Shown piece after piece: positions 32,702 through 40,159 of a stretch of 64,000 nt of DNA. The position numbers and the translations under genes are program-made. The notes below the pieces were generated by a model, which did no database searches, was not told the DNA's origin, and saw only the letters and a program-made list of their open reading frames with translations. Source of the stretch: JBOGEN01 sp050743265 (GTDB lineage Bacteria; Actinomycetota; Actinomycetes; JBOGEN01); contig JBOGEN010000114.1 of NCBI GenBank assembly GCA_050743265.1, positions 1 through 64,000 on the forward strand, written 5' to 3'. Position 1 is the first letter of the stretch; every line of letters starts with the position of its first letter.

Positions 32702-33181
32702 ATGACCGTCGCCAGCCACGGCGTGAGCCGAGCACCCCGGCCGAGCAGCCTCGCGGACGTCCTCGAGGTCGTGTTGGACAAGGGCATCGTGATCGACGCG
32801 TACGTCCGCGTGGCGGTCGTGGGCATCGAGCTGCTGACGATCGACGCCCGGATCGTCATCGCGAGCGTCGACACGTACCTGCGCTTCGCCGAGGCGGTCA
32901 ACCGGCTGGACCTGCACCCGACCCAGCAGGTGGACGGTCTGCCGGGAATGATCAACGAGCTGCGCGAGGGAGGGGCCGAGCAGAAGACCCGCGGTGCGCT
33001 CAGCGGGGCGAAGGAGACGGCCAAGGAGGTCATCGGCGCCGTCCGCGACGACGACGAGGACGACGACCGCGACGAGGACGACGACCGCGACCGGCGGAGA
33101 CGCGAGCCCGCCCCGTCCCGTGGGTCCCGGCGGGCACCAGCGTCGCGTCGTGCCCGCCCCCGTCGAGGTGAGGACTGGTGA
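32702..33181 (+). CDS. gvpA: gas vesicle structural protein GvpA with long charged tail
   Basis: 159 residues from ATG at 32702. Residues 14-70 match the canonical shell protein: SSLADVLEVVLDKGIVIDAY, VRVAVVGIELLTIDARIVIA, SVDTYLRFAEAVNRLDL. Typical GvpA ends shortly after this; here about 85 residues follow, first a helical LREGGAEQKTRGALSGAKET, then an Asp-rich run and an Arg/Pro-rich end. The tail would lie outside the rib structure or be processed. It is the best candidate for the main wall protein. GTGA overlap with gvpF. Confidence 0.88.
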   Translation: MTVASHGVSRAPRPSSLADVLEVVLDKGIVIDAYVRVAVVGIELLTIDARIVIASVDTYLRFAEAVNRLDLHPTQQVDGLPGMINELREGGAEQKTRGALSGAKETAKEVIGAVRDDDEDDDRDEDDDRDRRRREPAPSRGSRRAPASRRARPRRGEDW

Positions 33182-33924
33182 CGACCATGTCCCTGCACCT
33201 GTACGGCGTGGTCCGCCACGGGCACCCGGTGCCGCCGGACCTGGTCGGCGTCCGGTCCGGCGGCGTCCGCCTCGTGGAGTCCGACGCCGTCGCCGCGGTG
33301 ACCACCGACGTCCCGGACGACATCGAGGTGACCGAGGACGACGCCGAGCGTCACCTCGAGGTCCTCACCGCGCTGGTCGCCGACGGGCCCGTGCTTCCGC
33401 TACGCCTCGGGACCGTCGCCCCGGACGAGGACGCCGTGCGCGCCGAGGTCCTGGACGCCCTCGACGACCTGCCCGAGCAGCTGGACGCGCTCGACGGGCT
33501 CATCGAGGTGCACGTGGACGTGGGCGACGACGAGGACACCCGGCTGCGCGCCGTCCTCGAGGAGGACCCGGCGCTGCGGGCACGCGCCGGCACGTCCGCC
33601 GCATCGGACCTGGAGGAACGGGTCGGCCTCGGCGAGGCCGTCGCCGCACGCCTCGCCGAGCACCGGGCGGTCGACGGGGACGCGGTCGCCGAGTGGCTCG
33701 CCCCGATCGCCGTGGCCAGCACGCTCCGCGGCGAGGACGACGGGTGGGTGCTGCGCGCCGCGTACCTGATCAGGGAGGTGGACCTCCGGCGGTTCGACGA
33801 GGCCCTCGAGCGGCTGCATGCCGAGTACGGCGGCGCGCTCAGCTTCAGCCGTGTCGGCCCGCTGCCGGTGTTCAGCTTCGCCGTCGACTCGGGGAGAGGC
33901 GGGAGTAGCCGCTGGGGATGGTGA
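33178..33924 (+). CDS. gvpF: gas vesicle protein GvpF
   Basis: 248 residues from GTG at 33178. Single GvpF/L family domain: LHLYGVVRHGHPVPPDLVGV, HLEVLTALVADGPVLPLRLG, GWVLRAAYLIREVDLRRFDE and GPLPVFSFAVD at the end. GvpF is a minor wall-associated chaperone that binds GvpA in other systems. Direct coupling to gvpA fits this. Its family partner gvpL lies upstream in the same cluster. Confidence 0.88.
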   Translation: MTTMSLHLYGVVRHGHPVPPDLVGVRSGGVRLVESDAVAAVTTDVPDDIEVTEDDAERHLEVLTALVADGPVLPLRLGTVAPDEDAVRAEVLDALDDLPEQLDALDGLIEVHVDVGDDEDTRLRAVLEEDPALRARAGTSAASDLEERVGLGEAVAARLAEHRAVDGDAVAEWLAPIAVASTLRGEDDGWVLRAAYLIREVDLRRFDEALERLHAEYGGALSFSRVGPLPVFSFAVDSGRGGSSRWGW

Positions 33925-33959
33925 CCCGCCCGGACCGAACAGACGAGAGGAACGTGAGT

Positions 33960-34706
33960 ATGAACGAGAACACCCTGAAGATCGGGGCCGCGCTCGCGGG
34001 GGGCTACCTCCTCGGGCGCACGAAGAAGGCCAAGGCCATCCTCGGGTTGGTCCTGTGGGCGACCGGCAACCGCTACCGTCCCGCTGATCTGCTGCGCGAC
34101 GGCGCCGTCCGGCTCGCGCAGACGCCCGAGGTCTCGAAGGTCACCAGCGAGATGTCGGGGCCGCTGCTCGCGGCGGGGCGTCGTGCGGCGCTCTCCGTCG
34201 TCGAGGCGCAGGCGGGCCAGCTCTCCCAGAACCTGCAGGACCGGACGACCCGCTTGACCGGGATCGTCTCGGGCGAGACGCGGGACGAGGAGCCCGACGA
34301 CCGCGACGAGGAGCCTGCCGACGAGCAGGGGGCCGAGGAGCCTGCCGACGAGCGGGGCGCCGAGGAGGACGCCGAGGAGCGCCCCCGCCGTCGCACGTCT
34401 CGCACGGCCGCAGCGAGCTCCCGGACGACGCGCGCCGCATCGGGCCGTACGGCCGCACAGCGGAAGCGGGCCGCCTCGGCAAGCCAGCGCGACACCGGCC
34501 CGCGGAAGGGCAGCGCCTCTTCGCAGAAGCGCACGACCTCACAGAAGAGGACGACCTCACGGAAGTCGACCCCTCAGCGTCGGACGGGCGCACAGAAGCG
34601 GGCCCCCGCCCAGAAGCGCGCCCCTGCCCAGAAGCGGACCGCGGCGAGCGGGCAGCGCCGCTCGTCCTCCGGTACGCGCACGGCATCGACCCGGCGGACC
34701 CGGTAA
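33960..34706 (+). CDS. gas vesicle cluster protein with histone-like basic repeats (GvpY-like)
   Basis: 248 residues from ATG at 33960, chosen because GAGAGGA lies nine bases upstream; an ATG at 33918 overlaps gvpF. The N-terminal 85 residues are the conserved part: LKIGAALAGGYLLGRTKKAK, AILGLVLWATGNRYRPADLL. An acidic Glu/Asp segment follows (about 100-140), and the last 100 residues are Lys/Arg/Ser/Thr repeats such as SQKRTTSQKRTTSRK and QKRAPAQKRAPAQKR. Similar proteins occur in actinobacterial gvp clusters and are sometimes mislabelled DNA primase. The tail may bind acidic partners or nucleic acid. Confidence 0.7.
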   Translation: MNENTLKIGAALAGGYLLGRTKKAKAILGLVLWATGNRYRPADLLRDGAVRLAQTPEVSKVTSEMSGPLLAAGRRAALSVVEAQAGQLSQNLQDRTTRLTGIVSGETRDEEPDDRDEEPADEQGAEEPADERGAEEDAEERPRRRTSRTAAASSRTTRAASGRTAAQRKRAASASQRDTGPRKGSASSQKRTTSQKRTTSRKSTPQRRTGAQKRAPAQKRAPAQKRTAASGQRRSSSGTRTASTRRTR

Positions 34707-34715
34707 GGAGCATTG

Positions 34716-35741
34716 ATGAGCCAGACAGCAAGCACCGCGAGCAAGGCCGCCGGAGGCGCCGGATCGAGCGCCGTGGCGGGCGTCCTCGGCACAGCGGCAC
34801 GCAAGTTCGCCGCCGCCCAGGGCCAGAACCTGCTCGACCGCGTCGGCGACGGTGTCACCAACCTGACCGACCGCCTCGATGACGTCGCCGAGAACGGGGG
34901 CCAGCTCGGCACGCTCTCCGACGGGCTCAAGCGCACCGCCGAGGGCGAGAACCCGGCGAAGGCCGCATTGGGCGCCGTCGGCAGCTCCGTCAAGGACAAG
35001 GTCAAGTCCGCCTTCGGCGGCGGAGGCGGGAAGGGCGGCACCCCCAAGGCGACCGTGATCATCGAGGAGGTCGACATCGGGGTGCCCCTGTCCACGGTCT
35101 ACGACCAGTGGACGCAGTTCGAGGAGTTCTCGAGCTTCATGAAGGGCGTCGTCTCCGTCGAGCAGAAGGACGACGTCGAGACGCACTGGCGGGGCAAGGT
35201 CGCCAAGTCGTCGCGCACGTGGACGGCAACGATCCAGGAGCAGATCCCGGACCGTCGCATCGTGTGGACGTCCGAGGGGGCCAAGGGCTCGGTCAACGGC
35301 GTGGTGACGTTCCACCCGCTGGCGGACGACCTGACCAAGGTGCTCGTCGTCCTCGAGTACTACCCCAGTGGCTTCTTCGAGAAGACCGCGAACATCTGGC
35401 GGGCGCCGGGTCGTCGCGCGCGGCTCGACATCAAGCACTTCCGTCGGTACCTCATGACCGAGGGCGAGGCCACGGGCTCGTGGCGTGGTGAGATCCGCGA
35501 CGGCGAGGTGGTCAGCCAGCCGGGTGACGAGGAGGACGCCGAGTCCGAGGACGAGCGCGACGCGTACGAGGACGAGGACCGCGACGAAGAGCGCGACGAG
35601 GAGTACGACGAGGAGCGCGACGCGGCCGAGGACGAAGAGGCGGAAGAGGAAGAGGAAGAGGAAGAGGAGCCTGCCGAGGAGGAGCCCCGCGGCCAGCGGA
35701 CACGCTCGGCGCAGCGTCGCCGGGCGCCAGCCCGGCGTTAG
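34716..35741 (+). CDS. SRPBCC domain protein of the gas vesicle cluster (GvpZ-like)
   Basis: 341 residues from ATG at 34716, with AAGGAG five bases upstream. The N-terminal 100 residues are helical and Gly/Ala-rich (KFAAAQGQNLLDRVGDGVTN). Residues about 110-250 form a polyketide cyclase/START-like domain: VIIEEVDIGVPLSTVYDQWT, QFEEFSSFMKGVVSVEQ, WTATIQEQIPDRRIVWTSEG, VVLEYYPSGFFEK. The C-terminus is very acidic (long Glu/Asp run) and ends in a short Arg-rich patch. The acidic tail mirrors the basic tail of the preceding protein, so the two could pair. The terminator at 35788 closes the cluster. Confidence 0.78.
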   Translation: MSQTASTASKAAGGAGSSAVAGVLGTAARKFAAAQGQNLLDRVGDGVTNLTDRLDDVAENGGQLGTLSDGLKRTAEGENPAKAALGAVGSSVKDKVKSAFGGGGGKGGTPKATVIIEEVDIGVPLSTVYDQWTQFEEFSSFMKGVVSVEQKDDVETHWRGKVAKSSRTWTATIQEQIPDRRIVWTSEGAKGSVNGVVTFHPLADDLTKVLVVLEYYPSGFFEKTANIWRAPGRRARLDIKHFRRYLMTEGEATGSWRGEIRDGEVVSQPGDEEDAESEDERDAYEDEDRDEERDEEYDEERDAAEDEEAEEEEEEEEEPAEEEPRGQRTRSAQRRRAPARR

Positions 35742-35787
35742 GCCGCCCCAGGCCCCACGCCGGTGGCCCGTCTCTCGGGTGCGCCCG

Positions 35788-35823
35788 GCAGCCCGCCTCG
35801 GGTGTCTGCCCGAGGCGGGCTGC
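35788..35823. terminator. bidirectional terminator between gas vesicle cluster and minus-strand gene
   Basis: GCAGCCCGCCTCGGG (35788-35802) pairs perfectly with CCCGAGGCGGGCTGC (35809-35823) around a 6-base loop, a 15-bp stem. It lies between two convergent genes and can serve both. No U run is present, as is usual in high-GC actinobacteria. Confidence 0.8.
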
Positions 35824-35827
35824 AGGT

Positions 35828-36316
35828 CTAGTCGGGACCAGGCTCGTGGTGACGTACGACGAGCAACGGCACGCCGTACCAGAAGATCACGAACCAGAGC
35901 GTGGTCGCAGCCGTGAGCAGGTACGCGACGGCGCCGCCGATCACGACGTCGAGGATCAGCAGCACCGCACCGTTGACCGCCACCACGAGGAGGGCGAGCC
36001 CTCCGCGGGCGAGCCGGTCCGTGCCGATGACGAGCTGGGGCTTGAGGCCACGCCGGAACAGCATGCGGTGCAACGGCACCGGGCCGATGAGCAGGGCGGC
36101 AGCGGCCACGGTGACCAGGAGCGTGCCGATGTAGATCGACTGCTGGAAGTCCGTGATCGACTCGAACCGGTCGGTGAACGCGAGCGTCAGCAGGAACGCG
36201 AAGAGGAACTGCACGCCGGTCTGCGCGACGCGCAGCTCCTGCAGGAGGTCGCCGTACCGGCGGTCTGCACGCTGTATGTCTGTCTCCGGCCGGGCAGGTC
36301 CTTGATCGACGCTCAC
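35828..36316 (-). CDS. small four-helix membrane protein (DUF6328-like)
   Basis: 162 residues from GTG at 36316 with GGGAGGA upstream. After a polar N-terminus with RRYGDLLQELRVAQTGVQFL the protein has four hydrophobic segments, the first FLFAFLLTLAFTDRF, then IYIGTLLVTVAAAALLIGPV, GLALLVVAVNGAVLLILDV and TLWFVIFWYGVPLL. The pattern LLQELRVAQTGVQ ... F is that of a widespread actinobacterial membrane family of unknown function. It follows the antiporter gene on the same strand with a 118-base gap. Confidence 0.7.
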   Translation of the reverse strand: MSVDQGPARPETDIQRADRRYGDLLQELRVAQTGVQFLFAFLLTLAFTDRFESITDFQQSIYIGTLLVTVAAAALLIGPVPLHRMLFRRGLKPQLVIGTDRLARGGLALLVVAVNGAVLLILDVVIGGAVAYLLTAATTLWFVIFWYGVPLLVVRHHEPGPD

Positions 36317-36434
36317 CGGGTCCTCCCTCGACGTCTCATCTGGCCTCACTCTGCCCGGTGAGCGGCCACCGCACCAATCGCCGGGCCGCGGTCGCCGCCG
36401 GCGAGGCTCAGCCCGGCTGACACGCGGCCGGTGG

Positions 36435-37427
36435 TCACACGGACAGGCCGACGCCGACGACGAAGCCGCCGTACAGGACCGCCCAGCCGGCCATCGCGGG
36501 CGCGGAGAACCGCTGCCTCCGACGTACCGCCCACAGCGCGATGGCGCCGCCGGCGAGCGCGCACCCACCGGCCGCGAAGCCGTACCCGTCCAGGCTCCAC
36601 GGGGTGAACGCCAGGCCCACCGCCACCGGGATCATCGACTGGAACACCATCGCGCCGGTGATGTTGCCGAACGCGAGAGAGTCCTTGCCCTGACGCACCC
36701 AGAGGAGGCTGTTGACCTTCTCGGGCAGCTCCGTGGCCAGCGGGGCGAGCACCAGCGCGAGCAGCAGGGCCGGCACCCCCAGCGTCGCCGCGATGTGCTC
36801 GACCTCGGTGACGAAGAGGTGCGCACCACCCACGATCGCGGCGATGCTCAGCACCGCCTGGCCCGCGACCTGCCAGCCGCGTGGCGGGTCGTTCTTGCTG
36901 GGGTCAAGGTAGAGGGGGCTGAGCCCGGCCTCGTCCTGGGTCTCGCCGCCGGCGCGCAGGCTGCGCCACACGTACAGGCCGTACGCGACGACGAGCAGGA
37001 TCGCGCCGCCGACCTTCACGGCGGGGACGTCGACCAGTCCCAGCCCCAGCCCCAGACTCAGGACGACGAGGAAGACGGCGAGGTCCCGGCTCGTCGTGCG
37101 GCGGTGCACCTCGATCCTCTCGTCCTGGTCACGACGGCCGGCGAACCCGCGCGCCGAGACCCCGACGAGCAGCATGGCGAGCGTGGCGAGCAGAAAGGGC
37201 GCTCCCAGGATGGAGCCGATCGCCACCTCCCCCGAACCGTCGCCGCTGATGATCGCGATCATGGGGATCACAGACTCGGGCAGAGCGGTGGCCACGGCGG
37301 CGAGGATGCTGCCCACGGCCCCCGTGCCGAGCTGCAGGCGGTGCCCGGCCCACTCGACCGCGTTCGTGAACACCACCGCGCCCCCGAGAAGCAGGGCGAA
37401 GCTGAGGGCGAGGAGGGCGTACGACAC
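36435..37427 (-). CDS. CaCA family sodium/calcium:proton antiporter-like protein
   Basis: 330 residues from GTG at 37427; a start 18 codons earlier lacks any ribosome site. About ten helices in two inverted alpha repeats: GSILAAVATALPESVIPMIA in the first and LAPLATELPEKVNSLLWVRQ then FGNITGAMVFQSMIP in the second. The acidic residues in ALPES and TELPEK are the ion-binding Glu residues of the family. It exchanges Ca2+ or Na+ for H+ or Na+ across the cell membrane. Confidence 0.85.
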   Translation of the reverse strand: MSYALLALSFALLLGGAVVFTNAVEWAGHRLQLGTGAVGSILAAVATALPESVIPMIAIISGDGSGEVAIGSILGAPFLLATLAMLLVGVSARGFAGRRDQDERIEVHRRTTSRDLAVFLVVLSLGLGLGLVDVPAVKVGGAILLVVAYGLYVWRSLRAGGETQDEAGLSPLYLDPSKNDPPRGWQVAGQAVLSIAAIVGGAHLFVTEVEHIAATLGVPALLLALVLAPLATELPEKVNSLLWVRQGKDSLAFGNITGAMVFQSMIPVAVGLAFTPWSLDGYGFAAGGCALAGGAIALWAVRRRQRFSAPAMAGWAVLYGGFVVGVGLSV

Positions 37428-37589
37428 GGGTCCCGCATGCCCGTGAGGGCCGCGCTCAACCACCCCGACGAGCGCGACCACACCGCAGGCATGCGTGGTG
37501 CTCGCTGCGGGTATACCCGGCTCGGCTCGGGGCTACATCAGCGGAGTTCGGCGACGTCACGAGCTCCCGTCACCGCACAGGAAGGTGCG

Positions 37590-38384
37590 ATGCAGCCCTA
37601 CCCGCGCCCTCCAGGCAGCGCTGAGCCCACGGTCCACACGGCCCTGATCGAGGTCCTCCAGGACATCGCCAGACAGCTGTACGTGTCCGAGGACCTGGAG
37701 GCCAGCCTTCTCCGGCTGACTCAGCTGGCCACCCAGATGCTCGGCGGCTGCGACGTGGCCAGCGTGTCCCTGCTCGACGGGGACCACCTCGTGACGGTCG
37801 CCGCGACCGAGCCGGTCGCCCACCAGCTCGACCAGATGCAGTACGACGAGGGCGAGGGCCCCTGCGTCTACACCGCCGTCGGCGAGCACTGGGTCTACAC
37901 GCCCTCCCTGGCCGACGACGAGCGGTGGCCCCGGTTCTCGCGTCGGGTCGCCAAGGAGTTCGGCATGGGGAGCCTGCTCGCCTGCCAGCTCGCGCGCATC
38001 GACGACCCCGAGCACAAGGCGGGCGCGATCAACCTGTACTCCCGACGCCCGGACGCGTTCAGCGACTCGGACGGGATGATCGGCCTGCTCATCGGGGCGC
38101 ACGCCGGCGTCCTCGTCGACGCGGCACGCCAGCACGCCGGCCTCCGGCGGGCCCTGGAGTCCCGGGACGTGATCGGGCAGGCCAAGGGCATCCTCATGGC
38201 CCAGCGCGGGATCTCCGAGCAGGAGGCGTTCGACCAGCTCGTCGAGGTGTCCCAGCAGTTCAACATCAAGCTGCGCGACCTGGCCAGGATGGTCAGCGAC
38301 TCCACCACCCGCGGTGAGGACCTGCCGAGCATGCCTGCCTCGGGCACGCTACGGGCCGCCAGGCCGCCTGACACCGTCAGCTGA
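37590..38384 (+). CDS. GAF-ANTAR transcription antiterminator
   Basis: 264 residues from ATG at 37590, with AGGAAGG upstream. The GAF domain spans about residues 25-165: LLRLTQLATQMLGGCDVASV, DEGEGPCVYTAVGEHWVYTP, AINLYSRRPDAFSDSDGM. The ANTAR three-helix domain is at about 185-240: LESRDVIGQAKGILMAQRGI, SEQEAFDQLVEVSQQFNIKL then RDLARM. ANTAR proteins bind paired RNA hexaloops in leaders and prevent termination; the GAF part would sense a small ligand or redox state. It is monocistronic and its targets are not visible here. Confidence 0.9.
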   Translation: MQPYPRPPGSAEPTVHTALIEVLQDIARQLYVSEDLEASLLRLTQLATQMLGGCDVASVSLLDGDHLVTVAATEPVAHQLDQMQYDEGEGPCVYTAVGEHWVYTPSLADDERWPRFSRRVAKEFGMGSLLACQLARIDDPEHKAGAINLYSRRPDAFSDSDGMIGLLIGAHAGVLVDAARQHAGLRRALESRDVIGQAKGILMAQRGISEQEAFDQLVEVSQQFNIKLRDLARMVSDSTTRGEDLPSMPASGTLRAARPPDTVS

Positions 38385-38423
38385 GCGCCGCCGCCGCGGG
38401 CTGGACAGAACGTACGGCCGTCG

Positions 38424-39569
38424 TCACGAGCGCTCCTCGACCCGGGTCATGGCCGGACTCCCACCGCGCGGGCCAAACGTCTCGACAACCGACGAAACAC
38501 CCGAGTTGCCCGCCCCCGCGACGGCGACGAGCACCGCGTCGGGGGAGCCCACGACACGGACGGCGTCCGGCCCGGCGCCGGTCCCGTCGTCGCGGACGGC
38601 GTCCGGGTGGTCGTGCGGCACCCGCCACCGCGTACGCCCGGACACCGAGCCCTTGCCCACGCGGTCGAGGGCCGCCCGTGTCCGGACGGCGTGCTCGTAC
38701 ACGAACTCGGAGACGCCGCGCTTGGTCCAGCCCTGGTCGGCCAGCATGTGCGCGTGTTCCGGGCCGAGCAGGAGGCAGGCGCTGAGCCTCTCGTGCAGCA
38801 GCGCACCGGTCCTCGACACCGTGTCCGCGAGGTCGTGCAACAGCTGCTCCCCGACGACGGTGTGCCGCGCCTCGACGTGCGCCGTGGACCGCATCGTCAT
38901 CGCGGTCACCGTGCTCTCCTGCCGGCCATGGCCGTGGTCGGCGTGCAGCGGCGGCCAGGGGCTCTCGTCCTCGTTCTCGGCGATGCAGCACGTGTACTTC
39001 GCCGGGGTGCCCTGGGTGGCCTGGTCCAGCTCCCCCGGACGCAGGCCGAACACGGTGACCACGGCGAGCCGGATGGCGCGGCCGATCGTGGCGTTCGCCC
39101 GGAAGCCGGCGCCGAGCACGTTGTTCCGGCTGTTCAGCCCGATCCGGTCTCGGACCGGGCCGTTGACGAGCAGGAGGGTGCCGCAGCCCGTGGTGCTCTG
39201 CCAGATGCCTCGTCCGGCGTACCCCTCGGCGGCCACCGAGTCCCAGGCAGCGAGCACGACGGGGAAGTACTCCGGCAGGCAGCCCGCCATCGCGGCGTTG
39301 ATGGCGGCGAGCCGGACGGTGCAACGCCGGTTGAGCTGGGGCATGTCGAGTACGACGTCGTCCGGGTCGCGGTCGACCGTGTCGAGGAACCGGGCCAGCA
39401 GGTCGGGCGTGCACGGGGCCACCGGTAGGCCGTCCGTCCAGCCCTGTGCGTAGCAGTGCTCGATGGCTTCGAGCGCTGCGCCTCCGTCGGGCGTCTCCCC
39501 GCCCGTGGCCGGGACGGTCTCTGACGGGCTGCTCGTCTCTGCTCTGCTTGTCTCTGCTCTGCTCGTCAC
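38424..39569 (-). CDS. partner of the UGSC selenoprotein, Cys-containing protein of unknown function
   Basis: 381 residues; the start at 39569 overlaps the selenoprotein stop by four bases. After a repeat-encoded N-terminus the conserved part begins near residue 35: CYAQGWTDGLPVAPCTPDLL, INAAMAGCLPEYFPVVLAAW, STTGCGTLLLVNGPV, LGAGFRANATIGRAIRLAVV, GELDQATQGTPAKYTCCIAE. Cys occur near positions 39, 53, 83, 97, 129, 194 and 195. I recall relatives as uncharacterised proteins beside UGSC-type genes but know no reaction. Cys conservation and coupling suggest the two form one redox or lyase enzyme. The last about 60 residues are variable. Confidence 0.7.
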   Translation of the reverse strand: MTSRAETSRAETSSPSETVPATGGETPDGGAALEAIEHCYAQGWTDGLPVAPCTPDLLARFLDTVDRDPDDVVLDMPQLNRRCTVRLAAINAAMAGCLPEYFPVVLAAWDSVAAEGYAGRGIWQSTTGCGTLLLVNGPVRDRIGLNSRNNVLGAGFRANATIGRAIRLAVVTVFGLRPGELDQATQGTPAKYTCCIAENEDESPWPPLHADHGHGRQESTVTAMTMRSTAHVEARHTVVGEQLLHDLADTVSRTGALLHERLSACLLLGPEHAHMLADQGWTKRGVSEFVYEHAVRTRAALDRVGKGSVSGRTRWRVPHDHPDAVRDDGTGAGPDAVRVVGSPDAVLVAVAGAGNSGVSSVVETFGPRGGSPAMTRVEERS

Positions 39570-39575
39570 TGCTCC
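39531..39575. repeat. three 15-bp tandem repeats at the selenoprotein/partner junction
   Basis: Units GCTCGTCTCTGCTCT, GCTTGTCTCTGCTCT and GCTCGTCACTGCTCC follow each other. On the minus strand they encode repeated Ser-Arg-Ala-Glu-Thr at the N-terminus of the partner and reach into the last codons of the selenoprotein gene. They are in frame, so copy changes would only lengthen the leader of the protein. Confidence 0.7.
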
Positions 39576-40102
39576 ACCCCCAGGATGCGCAGCACCTCAG
39601 GAGTCACGTCGGCGACCCTGTCCTGCACCTGCGCCACGGTGAGGCTGGCCACCGGGTGCGGGAGAGTCACGTACTCGAACCCCGGGAACCCGTACGCCTT
39701 CGCCATCGCCCCGGCAGTCACCCGGAAGGCGTCCGTGCAGATCGCCACCGCCGGAACGCCCGCGCGCTCCAGCAGGATCCCGTCGGCCAGACTGGCCGCG
39801 CTGCACGAGCCTCAATCGCCCATCGCGGCGACGGCGAAGTCGCACGTCTCCGCGATGCGCTGCACCTCCGGCCGTTCCACCGGGGTGCCGAAGTACCCCT
39901 TCTCGTACAGGAGAACCTCGCCCACGCCGTGCTGGCGGCGCAGGTGCTCGCCCAGCTCGGCCAGCACGCGGCCGGCGTTGGGCTTGCCGTTGTCCAGCAG
40001 CCCCATCGTGGTGCCGCGCAGGCTGCGTAGCCGCGGCGCCAGCGTGGTGTCCGCGGTCGTGTCGCCGCCGCCGGTGGGATCGAGGATGGGCTGGTGCGTC
40101 AC
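39566..40102 (-). CDS. UGSC family selenoprotein with in-frame TGA for selenocysteine
   Basis: GTG at 40102, with AAGGAG upstream, opens a frame that meets TGA at 39814-39812 after 96 residues. Reading TGA as selenocysteine gives 178 residues with U97-G-S-C100. Sequence before it (ILDPTGGG, LRGTTMGLLDNGKPNAGRVL, RIAETCDFAVAAMGD) and after it (SAASLADGILLERAGVPAVA, ICTDAFRVTAGAMAKAYGFP, VTLPHPVASL) belongs to one family, which I recall NCBI naming UGSC family (seleno)protein, with Cys in place of U in other members. A SECIS-like hairpin follows. The product may be a redox or reductase-like subunit; function is unproved. It overlaps its partner gene by four bases. Confidence 0.85.
39784..39798 (-). 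promoter_or_regulatory. candidate bacterial SECIS element
   Basis: On the minus strand, 13 bases after the TGA, CGGCCA-GTC-TGGCCG forms a 6-bp perfect stem with a 3-base loop starting with G (GUC). Bacterial SECIS hairpins lie within the coding sequence just after the UGA and carry a G at the start of the loop for SelB, which is what is seen. Confidence 0.65.
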
Positions 40103-40159
40103 CGGAGTGCTCCTTCGCGTTTCGTATGGGGTGGACGGGCGGGCCGCGTATGGGCGCGG

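Noticed and set aside
30424..33354. A 976-residue minus-strand open frame across the gas vesicle genes
   Set aside because: It mirrors well-recognised gvp genes on the plus strand and is Arg/Ser-rich without any domain; long antisense frames are common at this GC content.
39566..40102. Reading the UGSC gene as two separate short genes or a nonsense pseudogene
   Set aside because: Sequence on both sides of the TGA is one continuous family protein, the TGA is at the U position of U-G-S-C, and a SECIS-like hairpin follows.
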